Positions 22,142 to 31,645 of a stretch of 64,000 nucleotides of DNA are shown here, piece after piece. The stretch's first letter is position 1; every line of letters begins with the position of its first letter. The DNA comes from Bisporella sp. PMI_857 (Eukaryota; Ascomycota; Leotiomycetes; Helotiales; Helotiaceae), in contig JAJSPD010000017.1 of the NCBI GenBank assembly GCA_021307315.1, positions 124,001 to 188,000 of the forward strand. Reading direction: 5' to 3'. A program made the position numbers and the translations under genes. A model generated the notes under the pieces. That model had not been told where the DNA came from and searched no databases. It was given only the letters and a program-made list of their open reading frames with translations.

Positions 22142-23426
22142 GATCACAAAGTCATTAGTATTAAAATCAACAACTCAACAAGGCAAAATGAGTGACAACG
22201 ACCGATAAAAGTCTGTGAAAAGAGTGTGATGTTGATGGTGATCAAATACTCCGCAAGGGGCAGAGCCATCATGAGTGGAGACTCGAGACTATGATTAGAT
22301 TATTTGATGGAGGTATATCTCATAGCCATGTACCACATAGGCTATGGTCGTACGGAGAACGCCACAATTTTGTGTCGACACACTTTGACCAAGAAATTCA
22401 CCGCACCTGCATGATTACATCCTTGAAACAAAAACGTGCCCGCAGCCACTAAGCATGGACCCAAGGATCCCCTACTATGTAACCACGGGCCACCAACACA
22501 GATCTAGACACAGGGTTTTCTCGAAAGTCACTCCGCAACAAAGCTCAAAGTTGGAATTTTTCTCTCGAAGTATGCAGGTATTTTGTTGATTGTAAACAAG
22601 AGCTCTAGAGCCTTTTTCTTGTCTTTCAATTCAGCCGAAGAAAGTGGCACTCCTACACAGTAGAAAAATTGTAAGTTGATAGATGCTCATCAGTGCCGTA
22701 AATTTCCTATTTGAGATGCTGAGTGGCAGAGAAGCAGGGATTCCGAGAAGGGACAATGTAATATGCATTCACGACATCTGCTTAAGCGACTTGTGCGTCT
22801 TGGCCCACCTTTACCCCTGACAGCTGCAAGGGGTACACTTTGTATTACAGTAGAAAGCATCTCCACGATTGATATTAACCTTTCTTGTTCTAAGGAGGAA
22901 ATAAAACAAACCTCCATGCTCAAGGTAGTTGGGTGGCCTACAAGCAAGCTTGGCCCTCATCGCTGGAGGCATGGATATATATAAAGAACTTGCCATCAAG
23001 TTCAAGATGAAAGGGATCACCAACTACATGTTCAATAGTGCTTTTTCAGCTTCATGTTTATGAAATAAGCACAATCTCTTTCTGCGACACCATTTAATAG
23101 CCAAGTAAGCCAATGATACCTCGGAATTGATGATGTGTAAAGCACAATTTTTAGACATGTACCTCGCTCAGTAAGCACTTGCCCCACCCATATACCCGGT
23201 ATCCCTCGCAGTCCCGCTTCAGCCGCATGGCATGCTACATCGCCCAGATGACCCAAATGCAGGACCATCGTGGCCCCCATGCTACTGTGGAACCAGGCGG
23301 CGCTCACCCTGCAGCCATGGGAGCATTTCGCTATCTTCCGGAGGTCATACTCTCTTGAGTATTTGCTGTCCTCCGCTCCTGCGAAAGCCTTGTCTTGACT
23401 TCCGCTTTAATACTATAGCAAACGCC
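22142..23426. promoter_or_regulatory. Divergent intergenic region between two surface-protein genes
   Basis: About 1.3 kb between the divergent starts of the GPI protein and the pseudo-protease. The frame of the pseudo-protease remains open upstream to about 23232 but without a convincing ATG. Other open frames on both strands show no domains. Confidence 0.4.
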
Positions 23427-25818
23427 ATGAGAAGCATGCGTTGCAATGTAGGAATTCTGATCTTGACCTTAGTATCATGTATCAGAGCGAGGACAGTAAC
23501 GACAGAGAGCTTCTTCAACAAAAAGAGGGCCAAGACGAGTGAAGTGATACCTGCGCCGGTAATCGTCCCTCCGAGTCAGTACTTGTAAGTCGGGAATTGA
23601 ATGTCCAGGCTTTATGAATGAATACTGATGAACTGCAGCGATGGCGTTGACGGCGAATGGAGCACATTTTTCGTGAGAATTGGAACTCCTGCTCAGGTTG
23701 TCCGGGTTATTGCATCTACCAACTCCCCAGATACAATCGTTGTGCGGCCACAAGGATGCCTAGCAGCTGTGCTTCCTAACGGTGTGCCATCGAATTGCGT
23801 CACGTCCCGGGGAGGAACTTTCAATAGTAATCTCTCAGCGACGTGGTCGGGCCAGGGATGGTTTGGCTTGAATGGAGGACAATATGGATTCGAGGCAAAT
23901 TTGGGGTACAAGTTTAACCTGGATTACGGATTAGATACTCTAGGTTTAGGACAACAACCTGAGGGCTCGCCTACATTGCAAAATCAGACCGTTGCTGGTT
24001 TTAACCTCCCAAAACCACTCTATGTGTAAGTTGCATCTCAAGATTCGGTGCAAAGAGAGAGCGCTAACAGCCTCAGTGGCCTTTTGGGTCTTGGGACTCA
24101 GCCTATAATCTATGATAACTTTGGAAACGTCTCTGTAGATTCTTATTTCGTATCATTGCGGAATCAAAGCCTTATCCCGAGCCTGAGCTGGAGGTAAGTG
24201 CTTGGGAACTTTTGGTTCTATGGCTGGTAGACTACTTATTAATAAAGGCTAACATAACGATTCACTAGTTACACAGCCGGCGCTAGGTACGAGTTCTCGG
24301 CTGGCCAGTATGCTCAACTCAGTAAGTAAAATGTTGGCGGAACGCTGCTATGTTCAAAGTCCTCAAATCTGAACCACACTAACATACTCTATGTAAATAG
24401 TTTTTGGAGGTCATGACACTTCTCGATATCAACCAAATAGCGTCAAATTTGCGCTTGATGCAGACGTCACTCGAGACATAGTCGTAGGAATTCAATCTAT
24501 CTTCTACAATGGAGAAGCAACTGTGCCTCTCCTAAATGAGCCAGTTTACTCTTTCATTGAGTCTACCGATCCAAATATATGGTTACCACTGAGTTCATGT
24601 CTTCTATTCGAGAAAACCTTTGGGCTAGTGTATGACAACACAACCAAAAAATACCTGCTGAACGAAACCCAGTATACAACCCTCTCCGCTGCCAATCCTT
24701 CGATAACTTTCCGTCTAGCCGCGACGATAGCAGGTGGCGCAACCGTGGATATCAAGCTCCCATTTGCCGCCTTCGGACTCAAAGCAAAATACCCATTTAT
24801 AGCGAATGACACTTACTACTTTCCCCTTCAAAGAGCCGATAACGCAACACAATATACCCTAGGACGTACGTTTCTACAATACGCATACCTGACCGTCGAC
24901 TACGAGCGAGGCAACTTTTCAGTCAGCCAAGCTACTTTTGTGCAAGGCGCTGAATCTCAGGTACATCCCATCCTTTCGCCAACATACAAGACTGGTCCAT
25001 CAAACTCGATAGCATCTCCGGTCAATAAAGCAACTGGAGAAAAGAAGATATCGGTGGGGCCAATAGTTGGCGGAGTAATAGGAGGCATCACTCTTTTGGC
25101 AATCGTCGGCGGCCTGCTATTCTGGTGCCTTCGGCGCAAGAAGAAACAGCAAGAAAAGAGAGAATCAAGATTGCCAGACTATAACACCACGACACCTGTT
25201 GGTGTTCCGCTAGAAGAACTCAAAAAGTCGGACGGATCCAAAATTCTCGGAGTAGAGTCTGACGCAGGTTCCTTTTTTAAGAAGAGCGCACCAAGTATAT
25301 ACACCGTACAATCGCCCCACGAGCCTAATGCTGAACTACCAGTCCATCAGCACGAGCGATTTGGAGAACTAGCTGCAGATGGACCTGAAATATACCGGCA
25401 TGGGGAACTTCCAGCGGATGGGCATGAGATACATCAGCTCTCGGCAGAATCGAATACTGTGGAGATAGGAAATACAAATTCCGGAGTACGATATGAGCTT
25501 GAAAGCCCAATGCCGATTGAATTAGCTGGAGATGACACTTTCCGAAGCGCGACGCCTCGCATGGCAGAAAGGCACCTGAGCCCGATCGGCCATTCCAATA
25601 GTGTTGGAAGTGTTAGCAGTACGTCCGACTTATTAGGGAGAAGAGCTCCCAGTCCTGTGTTACGAGGGGGTACGACATCTAGCAACCTAACGAGGGGGGG
25701 TTCCTCAAGGACAGTTAATTCAAGGGGAGGCCCTTCAAGCCCTACGGTTAGCCCGATCGTAAGCCCCTTTGCGAGTCCGAGGATACGGGACTTTTCATCG
25801 TTGCATGGTGCGCCATGA
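23427..25818 (+). CDS. Membrane-anchored aspartic-protease-like protein, catalytic sites altered
   Basis: Five exons (23427-23584, 23639-24025, 24077-24193, 24269-24321, 24401-25818) give 710 residues with closed phases. An N-terminal signal peptide (NVGILILTLVSCIRA) leads into a pepsin-like (A1) ectodomain. Then come a Ser/Pro-rich stalk, one membrane helix near residues 457-482 (IVGGVIGGITLLAIVGGLLF), a basic stop-transfer (RRKKKQQ) and a cytosolic tail of about 220 residues. The A1 fold is seen in WSTFFVRIGTPAQVVRVI, LGLGTQPIIYDN, YSAGQYAQL-like sequence with IFGGHD, and YTLGRTFLQYAYLTVDYE. Where active enzymes have DTGS, this protein has STNS (residues 79-82). At the second site it has FIESTD, Glu292 for Asp. 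It is therefore probably non-catalytic. The tail contains repeated HERFGELAADGPEIYRHGEL-like units and a Ser/Arg/Gly-rich end. A receptor or adhesion role is inference. Confidence 0.85.
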
Positions 25819-26396
25819 GGCATAAACAGGCCAGAAAACTAGTAAATATTTTTATGAATGTACATAAAGAGCCGAGACATCTTGGAAAAGGCATGACATA
25901 GGAGTTTGGAGTAGGGTTATCCCGAAATGGGATTCGTAGAGGAATCTCGAAGTAGATTTAATTTACTTTGCAATTATAAAGTGGCTCTCCCATGTCATAA
26001 AGTGGAAAAGTTTAGAGCCTTAAGCCTTGCGTCTGAGATGTACAATATACAAGAGATTCAACCCATTTAAAATCTTTAACCACAAACAAAATGTTTGACA
26101 AAACTCTAATGCTTCGACCCAGGTAGAATGAGATGTTAGACCTAATTGTGCTTTGTGCCCACAAAATACTCTGGTATACTCCTTTGGCAAGAGCGAACAT
26201 CATTGCCCTTAGTATCTGTAATGAGGTCCTGCAAAGCCCTACATGTCTTTCATGAAAGCATATGCTTTAGCACAAAATATTTTTATCGAAAACGCCTCAA
26301 TTCAGTATCTCAAGGGCTACTAGGCATTGATATCATCTACATTCTGCCTCCCATGCATCTGTCCGAGATATAACTTATGACCTATGCTCCCGGTCC
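25819..26396. other. AT-rich intergenic sequence
   Basis: No supportable gene. It may include the decayed 3' part of the homeobox relic that lies to the right on the minus strand, but stops are frequent and I recognise nothing. Confidence 0.4.
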
Positions 26397-26404
26397 CTTA
26401 GCAG
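26397..26404 (+). repeat. 8-bp target duplication, left copy (CTTAGCAG)
   Basis: Exact match to 26983-26990 on the far side of the hAT-like element. Confidence 0.75.
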
Positions 26405-26982
26405 CAGTGAAGGAACTAGTATGGTGATATTTAGTGATGTTGAGTCTCGAGTCATATGAGATCGATTTTTTGATACTACACTAGTATTAGTATGAAATTT
26501 TGATCTTATATTATATTGGCAATATACTAAGAATCTTGCCAAGGTTAATAAGCCAGGTTAAAAAGCCACTGCAAGGGTTAAAAACAAGTGGAAATGAAGC
26601 TTACTTTTTTTTTTAAAAAAAAAGGCCATACCTTTGTCGTATTACTAATTAGGAATAGCTTCATTTATGGTTAGTATTATAGTATACTATACAGTCAAAC
26701 CTGGTTATATCGGAACTCGTTATATCGGAAACCTCTGTATATCGGAATGAACCTTGGATCCGCCGAGCTTTAGGTAGCTATAATGGACCTCGTTATATCG
26801 GAAGGTTGGTTTGGCACTGAGCGTTCCGATATAACCAGGTTTGACTGTAGTATAGTATGATCTAATATAAGATTTGCAGATTTTGCTGTGATACGTATAG
26901 CCATTTGAAATCACATATTGTGTGGGGTATAGCATTCGATTTTAGGGGTCAATATATCGTGATAGTACTAGTTCCTTCCCTG
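26405..26982. mobile_element. Non-autonomous hAT-type element carrying a nested MITE
   Basis: The element starts CAGTGAAGGAACTAGTA. Its right end, read in reverse complement, starts CAGGGAAGGAACTAGTA, an inverted repeat of 17 bp with one mismatch followed by weaker similarity. Both sides carry the 8-bp duplication CTTAGCAG. An 8-bp duplication with CAG-starting termini is the hAT hallmark. Without the nested 156-bp MITE the element is about 420 bp and has no transposase frame, so it must have been moved by a transposase made elsewhere. The right copy of the duplication lies inside the reading frame of the homeobox relic, which shows that the insertion interrupted that gene. Confidence 0.75.
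26692..26847. mobile_element. 156-bp MITE with TA target duplication (Tc1/pogo-like)
   Basis: Perfect inverted ends of at least 24 bp, beginning CAGTCAAACCTGGTTATATC on both strands, are flanked by TA (26690-26691 and 26848-26849). The motif GTTATATCGGAA or close variants recurs inside the element (for example near 26705, 26719 and 26791). It has no coding capacity. It lies inside the hAT-type element and so must be the younger insertion. Confidence 0.88.
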
Positions 26983-26990
26983 CTTAGCAG
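26983..26990 (+). repeat. 8-bp target duplication, right copy (CTTAGCAG)
   Basis: Matches 26397-26404 exactly and lies within the coding sequence of the homeobox relic. Confidence 0.75.
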
Positions 26991-27319
26991 TAGCCTTGGC
27001 CTTTCAGCGGGTATTCTCGAACCAAGCCTGCTGTATGTTAGCAAGATCCAATCAATCTGATAAGCCAGACTTACTTTCACCGAGTTTGGAAGGCAGTCAA
27101 TGATGTCGGCGAGCTTTGCGCGATCGCATTTCTTTAGGTTAGGCTTCACCGAAAAGACGGCTTCCAGCACCTTACGTTGATCAGCCGAGAACCTGGCACC
27201 CTGTAGTGTTTTTATTAGTCAAAACTCTCTAGGGCTGACTGAAATTGGAGCTGGGCAGTTTGAGTGTCAATATTGAGATTAGGAGCACATGCCTTTACTT
27301 TGATTGAGTTATTGTTCAT
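26991..27319 (-). pseudogene. Homeobox (homeodomain) gene relic, interrupted by the hAT element
   Basis: On the minus strand three pieces join in phase: 27319-27299 (from an ATG, MNNNSIK), 27200-27075 and 27030 onward. The introns are 98 bp and 44 bp, both with GT..AG ends, and a CTAAC branch motif lies in the second. The joined sequence reads as a homeodomain: a first helix in GARFSADQRKVLEAVF, a second in DRAKLADIID, and the recognition helix NSVKQAWFENTR with the diagnostic W-F-x-N-x-R. A TGA (27006-27004) follows directly, where Arg or another residue is expected, and the frame then continues KAKATAKQ into the element. The stop and the insertion make it dead or severely truncated. The reading frame also extends upstream of the ATG (KARDIKLRKSGSA), so the true start is unknown. 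Confidence 0.55.
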
Positions 27320-28912
27320 GGCGCTGCCCGATTTTCTCAGCTTGATATCTCTGGCTTTGATCAGTTTTCGGACACTTTTACGAAAAGCTATTCTGCGCTA
27401 GCTGTAAGGGCAATTGTAGAGCTTTGACACCTACTCCTGACGTTGACATGTACTAAGGTAATGACCGATGTAAGACAATTTAGCCTCCTTGGAATGAGCT
27501 ACAACAACAGCCGAGCTTATGCCGACCTGTGCGGAAACTTTGGTATGTTTCTTCTTTAAAGAGATTCTTTTTCTTTGCTCATATTGCGATCGCGATCGTA
27601 TGTAAACTGTGATTCACGAGGCGTGGGAGAGGAGCCGTGTTTGGGGGGTTTAATTTATTGCCCAAATGAAGCGGGTCGCAACAACCCATAGATCGCTTAT
27701 AAAACTCATTAATGATGCGATGGGTGATGTATGGTGCGGGCAAATGGGTTGTCGCAGCGACACGACGACTAATCAAGCACATTAGCGGTCCCTACGGTCC
27801 CATTCTTCTAAGCAGGCAAGTTAGAAACTATAGTATAGAATATTTAGCCCTTTAGATATAATTGTATGGGCGTATCAAACATGTTGATTGCAATATCCTA
27901 TTTTGTCCTACGTGTAAGGTAGACTGGCGAGGAAGCATTAAAATGAACAACTTTTCAATGTTGGGGGCGATTTTGTTCCTTAAGACACCTAGGTTCTTCC
28001 ACTTTGAGTGACATATAAAGCATTTTAAGTAACAGATACGTATATAGTTGATAGGGTAATCTTTAGCAGTGAGTACTCGGTAACAACGTAACCCGCCGAC
28101 ATCGATCCATAATTTCACCTCTTACTCACAGCCCCAGAAAACGGTTTATTCGCTTCCGCACTTAGAATTCCGGAAAATTCGGGTAGGTGCGGAAGTAATT
28201 TAATTAGCAAATAGACCAAGTAAGTGTATATATAATATTCGTAGTGGTCTTCGCACGACAACTTTGGACACCGTTACGGAACTCCGGTCAATGCGGCATC
28301 ACCCCTGAAATAAGCGAGATCCATAATGACTGCCTAGGTGGAAGAGGTTGTTTAAATAGGCTCAAAGAAAATCCGACCCGGTTCTGATGTTTAATACGCT
28401 ACAATGCATTATTGTCCCGGGAAGTTATGTCATTCACTTGTTTGCATTTACACTGGACCGTGGTATGAACGGATGTCTAACATACGAAATATCGCTAAGC
28501 CATGGGACGTCCTAAGAGTCACAATATAGCTGTATCTATAGTAATGATTGCATCATTGAAGCACTAAAACTAGTGAAAATGCAGCAAGCGTCTGATCGAC
28601 TTCAAAATATCCAATGCTGGACAATAATGCCAACCTTGGTATGAATTTATACCTGTCACGTGATAAAACAGAACTAGAGGATGAGGTAATGCAAAACTAC
28701 TAAGCTTTACATAATCGATCTAATTGACTGCTAATTTAACATTTTTTCAATTATATATCCCGCTGTTAAAGTGTTGCTCAATACTGAGGGTTGCAACCAA
28801 AGTCACCTTCATCTGAAGTAGTGTTAATATGCCAAGCCTCGCTTCTGGTGTAACTCCTGACCTCAACCACTTCTTCTGAGCAAAACACCAACACCAACCC
28901 ATGCCAGTAGCG
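27320..28912. other. AT-rich intergenic region with a short inverted repeat
   Basis: About 1.6 kb without a supportable gene. It contains an imperfect inverted repeat at 27675-27761 and the palindrome GCGATCGCGATCG near 27587-27599. A second small hairpin lies near 28152-28192 (TTCCGCAC ... GTGCGGAA). The last few hundred bases should include the THG1 promoter. Confidence 0.45.
27675..27761. repeat. Imperfect inverted repeat, possible MITE or hairpin
   Basis: Arms GTCGCAACAACCCAT (27675-27689) and ATGGGTTGTCGCAGCGAC (27744-27761) pair imperfectly around a loop of about 54 bp. I see no clear target duplication. Confidence 0.4.
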
Positions 28913-30176
28913 ATGGCGAACTCAAAGTAAGGACTGCTGCTCGGGACAATCTAGAAGATGATCTGACTCAGTATAGGTACGAATACGTGAAAGATTTTGA
29001 GCAGTCTGATATCCTCCTCCCAAACACTTGGATCGTGATCCGTCTCGACGGCCGCGGATTCCACAAGTAAGCTCTCATGGTGTTTTTGTCTGGAAGAGAT
29101 TATTGCTGAGAACTGAAATTATAGGTTTACCAGTAAATATGGCTTCGAGAAGCCGAATGATCGGCGAGGCATTGACCTAATGAACGCAGCCGCAATGGCC
29201 GTCATGACGGAGCTGCCTGATATTGTGATCGGCTATGGGATAAGCGATGAGTATAGGTATTATCCCACTCCTCTTTCTTAAATGAGCAAAGTCTGACTCG
29301 GATTTGTAGCTTTGTGCTACACAAGAGCTGCACACTTTTCGAGCGGCGGTCTAGGTATGGCAGCTCCCATCAAAGGTTTCAAGAGTATGAGACTCATTCT
29401 GGGATCCCAGTAAACTGGTCACGACGATTGTCTCAACTTTCACAGCATATTATATCCATCTCTGGTCACAACATTTTCCTGACAAGCAGTTGACGCCGCC
29501 TTTGCCAAGCTTTGACGGTAGAGCGGTGTTGTATCCTGGCACCAAGGAATTAAGGGATTACATGAGCTGGAGACAGGTCGATTGTATGTTAGGTTTTCTT
29601 CATATTTGATATTTGGTATGATTGGTGCTGAGGAGACAGGTCATATCAATAATCTGTACAACACGACTTTTTGGGCGCTGATCCAACTTGGAGGCATGGA
29701 TGCCAAAAGCGCAGAGCAGGAACTGATCGTAAGTTTGGCTCGCTTAATACCTCTTATGCAGAATAAATAGAGGAGGGTTCGGCTAACTATATACTATTTC
29801 TAGGGCACATTTGCTGCGGAAAAGAATGAGATATTGTTCTCGAGGTTCAAGATAAACTACAATGATGAACCAGAGATCTGGAAGAAAGGAAGTGTAGTAT
29901 TTAGAGATGTGAGTATCCCACCAGACTTCAATTGAGCGAAGACTAAGCTAGGTTTAGTACGAGCTCGTCGAAGCAGGCTCAACAACAGTGGACGAGGATG
30001 CAGTGGGAATCTCAGAACAGAAGCAGATCTCGAAAACGCAAGAGGAAAAAGAAAAGAAGCTAAGACGGAAAGCGAGGGTCACGGTACAGCATCTGGATAT
30101 CATCAAAGATGAGTTCTGGGATAGAAGACCATGGCTACTGTCAAATAAGCCTGGCAAGATACCTAAGGAGACGTAA
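28913..30176 (+). CDS. THG1: tRNA-His guanylyltransferase
   Basis: Eight exons (28913-28926, 28977-29066, 29125-29256, 29310-29354, 29411-29583, 29640-29728, 29804-29908, 29958-30176) with introns of 49-75 bp give 288 residues. THG1 adds the essential G at position -1 to tRNA-His by 3'-to-5' polymerisation, needed for recognition by histidyl-tRNA synthetase. The metal-binding carboxylates are at the expected places: D29 in [10 protein letters not shown], and D76 and E77 in [10 protein letters not shown]. Further family blocks are [50 protein letters not shown] and [16 protein letters not shown]. The first exon codes only four full codons (MANS). The gene converges on TMA23 with about 90 bp between stop codons. 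Confidence 0.96.
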
Positions 30177-30264
30177 AAGATGATGCACCTAAATGCTCAG
30201 CCGCTCAATGCCAAGTCTAATAAAGAACGCCAAACCATGCAGTCGTCACCGTTTGAAGCCGCAT

Positions 30265-31062
30265 TTATTCTTTCCGACGCTTCTTCTTTTTCGATTTCTC
30301 TGATAGGAGCTCGCCTGATTCTCCCAGGCCAGCTTTCAAGAGCTTCTTTTGTCGCCGGCGTTCTCTTCGCTCTTCTTTTGTCTCTGTGGTGGTCAAGCCA
30401 TTCTCGTTCACACTGTCCGATTGTGATTCTTCGCCTGCTGAAGCCTTTTGCATCCTCTTTGCTCGTTTCGAAGCCTTCCTTGCCTTTCGCTCCTCTTTGG
30501 TTTCTGTTCGAGCATCTTTCCGCTGGCTCGGATGTTCTGCCTTGGACTGTGCTTTCGCTTCTCGTTTGGTCGCCTTCCTTGCCTTCCTTTCCCCATTACT
30601 CTCCTCACTTTCCTCGCGATTTCGTTTCTTTGAATGTCTCTCCGATTTCACAGTAGAATCGCTATCCGCAGAGCTCGTCTCAACCTTTGCAATTTCAGTA
30701 GAAGACAAAATCTTCTCGTCGATAGTGCCACCTAGCACCCCACCGCTCACAAAGCTCGCATATAATCCCCCTCCATTGCCTACATATTTTGCGCCACCTT
30801 TAACTACCATGTCCAAGCCTCCACTCGTAAGCGTCTGCACGACCTGCCCCTCTTTGCTTGTATCCAGACCCTTCAACGTCTTGTCAAACGCATTCATCCA
30901 CCACAAATCAGCTGTCTTGTGTTGCTTCTTGCCAACTCCAAGAGTGTTGTTCTTGGCAGAGACAAGGAGGGGCCGAGAGAGTCCGACTGTGTCGCTAGTA
31001 GCATGCAGCGAGTGGCCGGTGCCGCGCCATCCTTGGGATGTGAGGAGGGCGTGAGCATCCAT
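30265..31062 (-). CDS. TMA23: TMA23/GPATCH4-like nucleolar G-patch protein
   Basis: Single exon of 265 residues. The N-terminus (MDAHALLTSQGWRGTGHSL, then LLVSAKNNTLGVGKKQHKTA and WWMNAFDKTLKGLD) matches the degenerate G-patch and following block of yeast TMA23 and animal GPATCH4. These are nucleolar proteins tied to ribosome biogenesis. The C-terminal half is highly charged with several KKRNREE/KEERKARKASKR-type stretches, ending KSKKKKRRKE, as expected for nucleolar targeting. The antisense strand also has long open frames here, a by-product of the skewed codon use. Confidence 0.85.
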   Translation of the reverse strand: MDAHALLTSQGWRGTGHSLHATSDTVGLSRPLLVSAKNNTLGVGKKQHKTADLWWMNAFDKTLKGLDTSKEGQVVQTLTSGGLDMVVKGGAKYVGNGGGLYASFVSGGVLGGTIDEKILSSTEIAKVETSSADSDSTVKSERHSKKRNREESEESNGERKARKATKREAKAQSKAEHPSQRKDARTETKEERKARKASKRAKRMQKASAGEESQSDSVNENGLTTTETKEERRERRRQKKLLKAGLGESGELLSEKSKKKKRRKE

Positions 31063-31645
31063 CGCGCTCGTCGGTGAATTCGAAAGTTGCGTTAGAACTG
31101 GAAACCTTTTGTGTTTTCCTTATCGTAAAAAATTATGCCCAGAAGCCCTAATCTTAGCGCTGTTTCCATTTTAATGTGGGGCCTTCCGCTTCATCTTGCA
31201 GTCCCATTTAACCCCATCACATCCAGCCTGAACATCTTACGTATAAATAATTATGGCTGTGTACGTTTTAGTTTGCCTTCAAGGCAGGATCATGCTCAAA
31301 TCTATAATTAAGTATTGCATTGTATTAATACTAGTTCAAGGATTGTCATGAACACTGAGTTGATATCTTCTTACTTCCGAATCATGCACCAGGACATGTA
31401 CCATAAATAGCTCCTTACAGTGATTAAGTGCTCATCTACATCGCAAGTTATTTGAAATCTCTATGTGTAACTCCTCAAACACAGCTGCTGGTCAAAGAAG
31501 GAGGTGACTGCCTTACTTATATCCCCAGGAACGCAACATCAGTTTGACATTTGTCTTGGTACAACCTTACTAGAGCAAATCCTCACAAACCGCAACAGAC
31601 AACAGGGGGAAACCAAAAAATTAGTTGAATTTACACATCGGTCGC
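31063..31645. other. Intergenic: TMA23 promoter and NTR2 3' region
   Basis: About 580 bp. The plus-strand open frame at 31504-31830 mostly overlaps the end of NTR2 in antisense and is not a gene. An AAGCCCTAA motif near 31144-31152, just upstream of TMA23, resembles half of a telobox. Confidence 0.45.

Noticed and set aside
28152..28192. Small hairpin TTCCGCAC ... GTGCGGAA
   Set aside because: Eight-base arms without target duplication; too short to call a mobile element.
30386..31054. 222-codon plus-strand open frame
   Set aside because: It is antisense to TMA23 and results from that gene's Lys/Glu/Arg-rich codon use.
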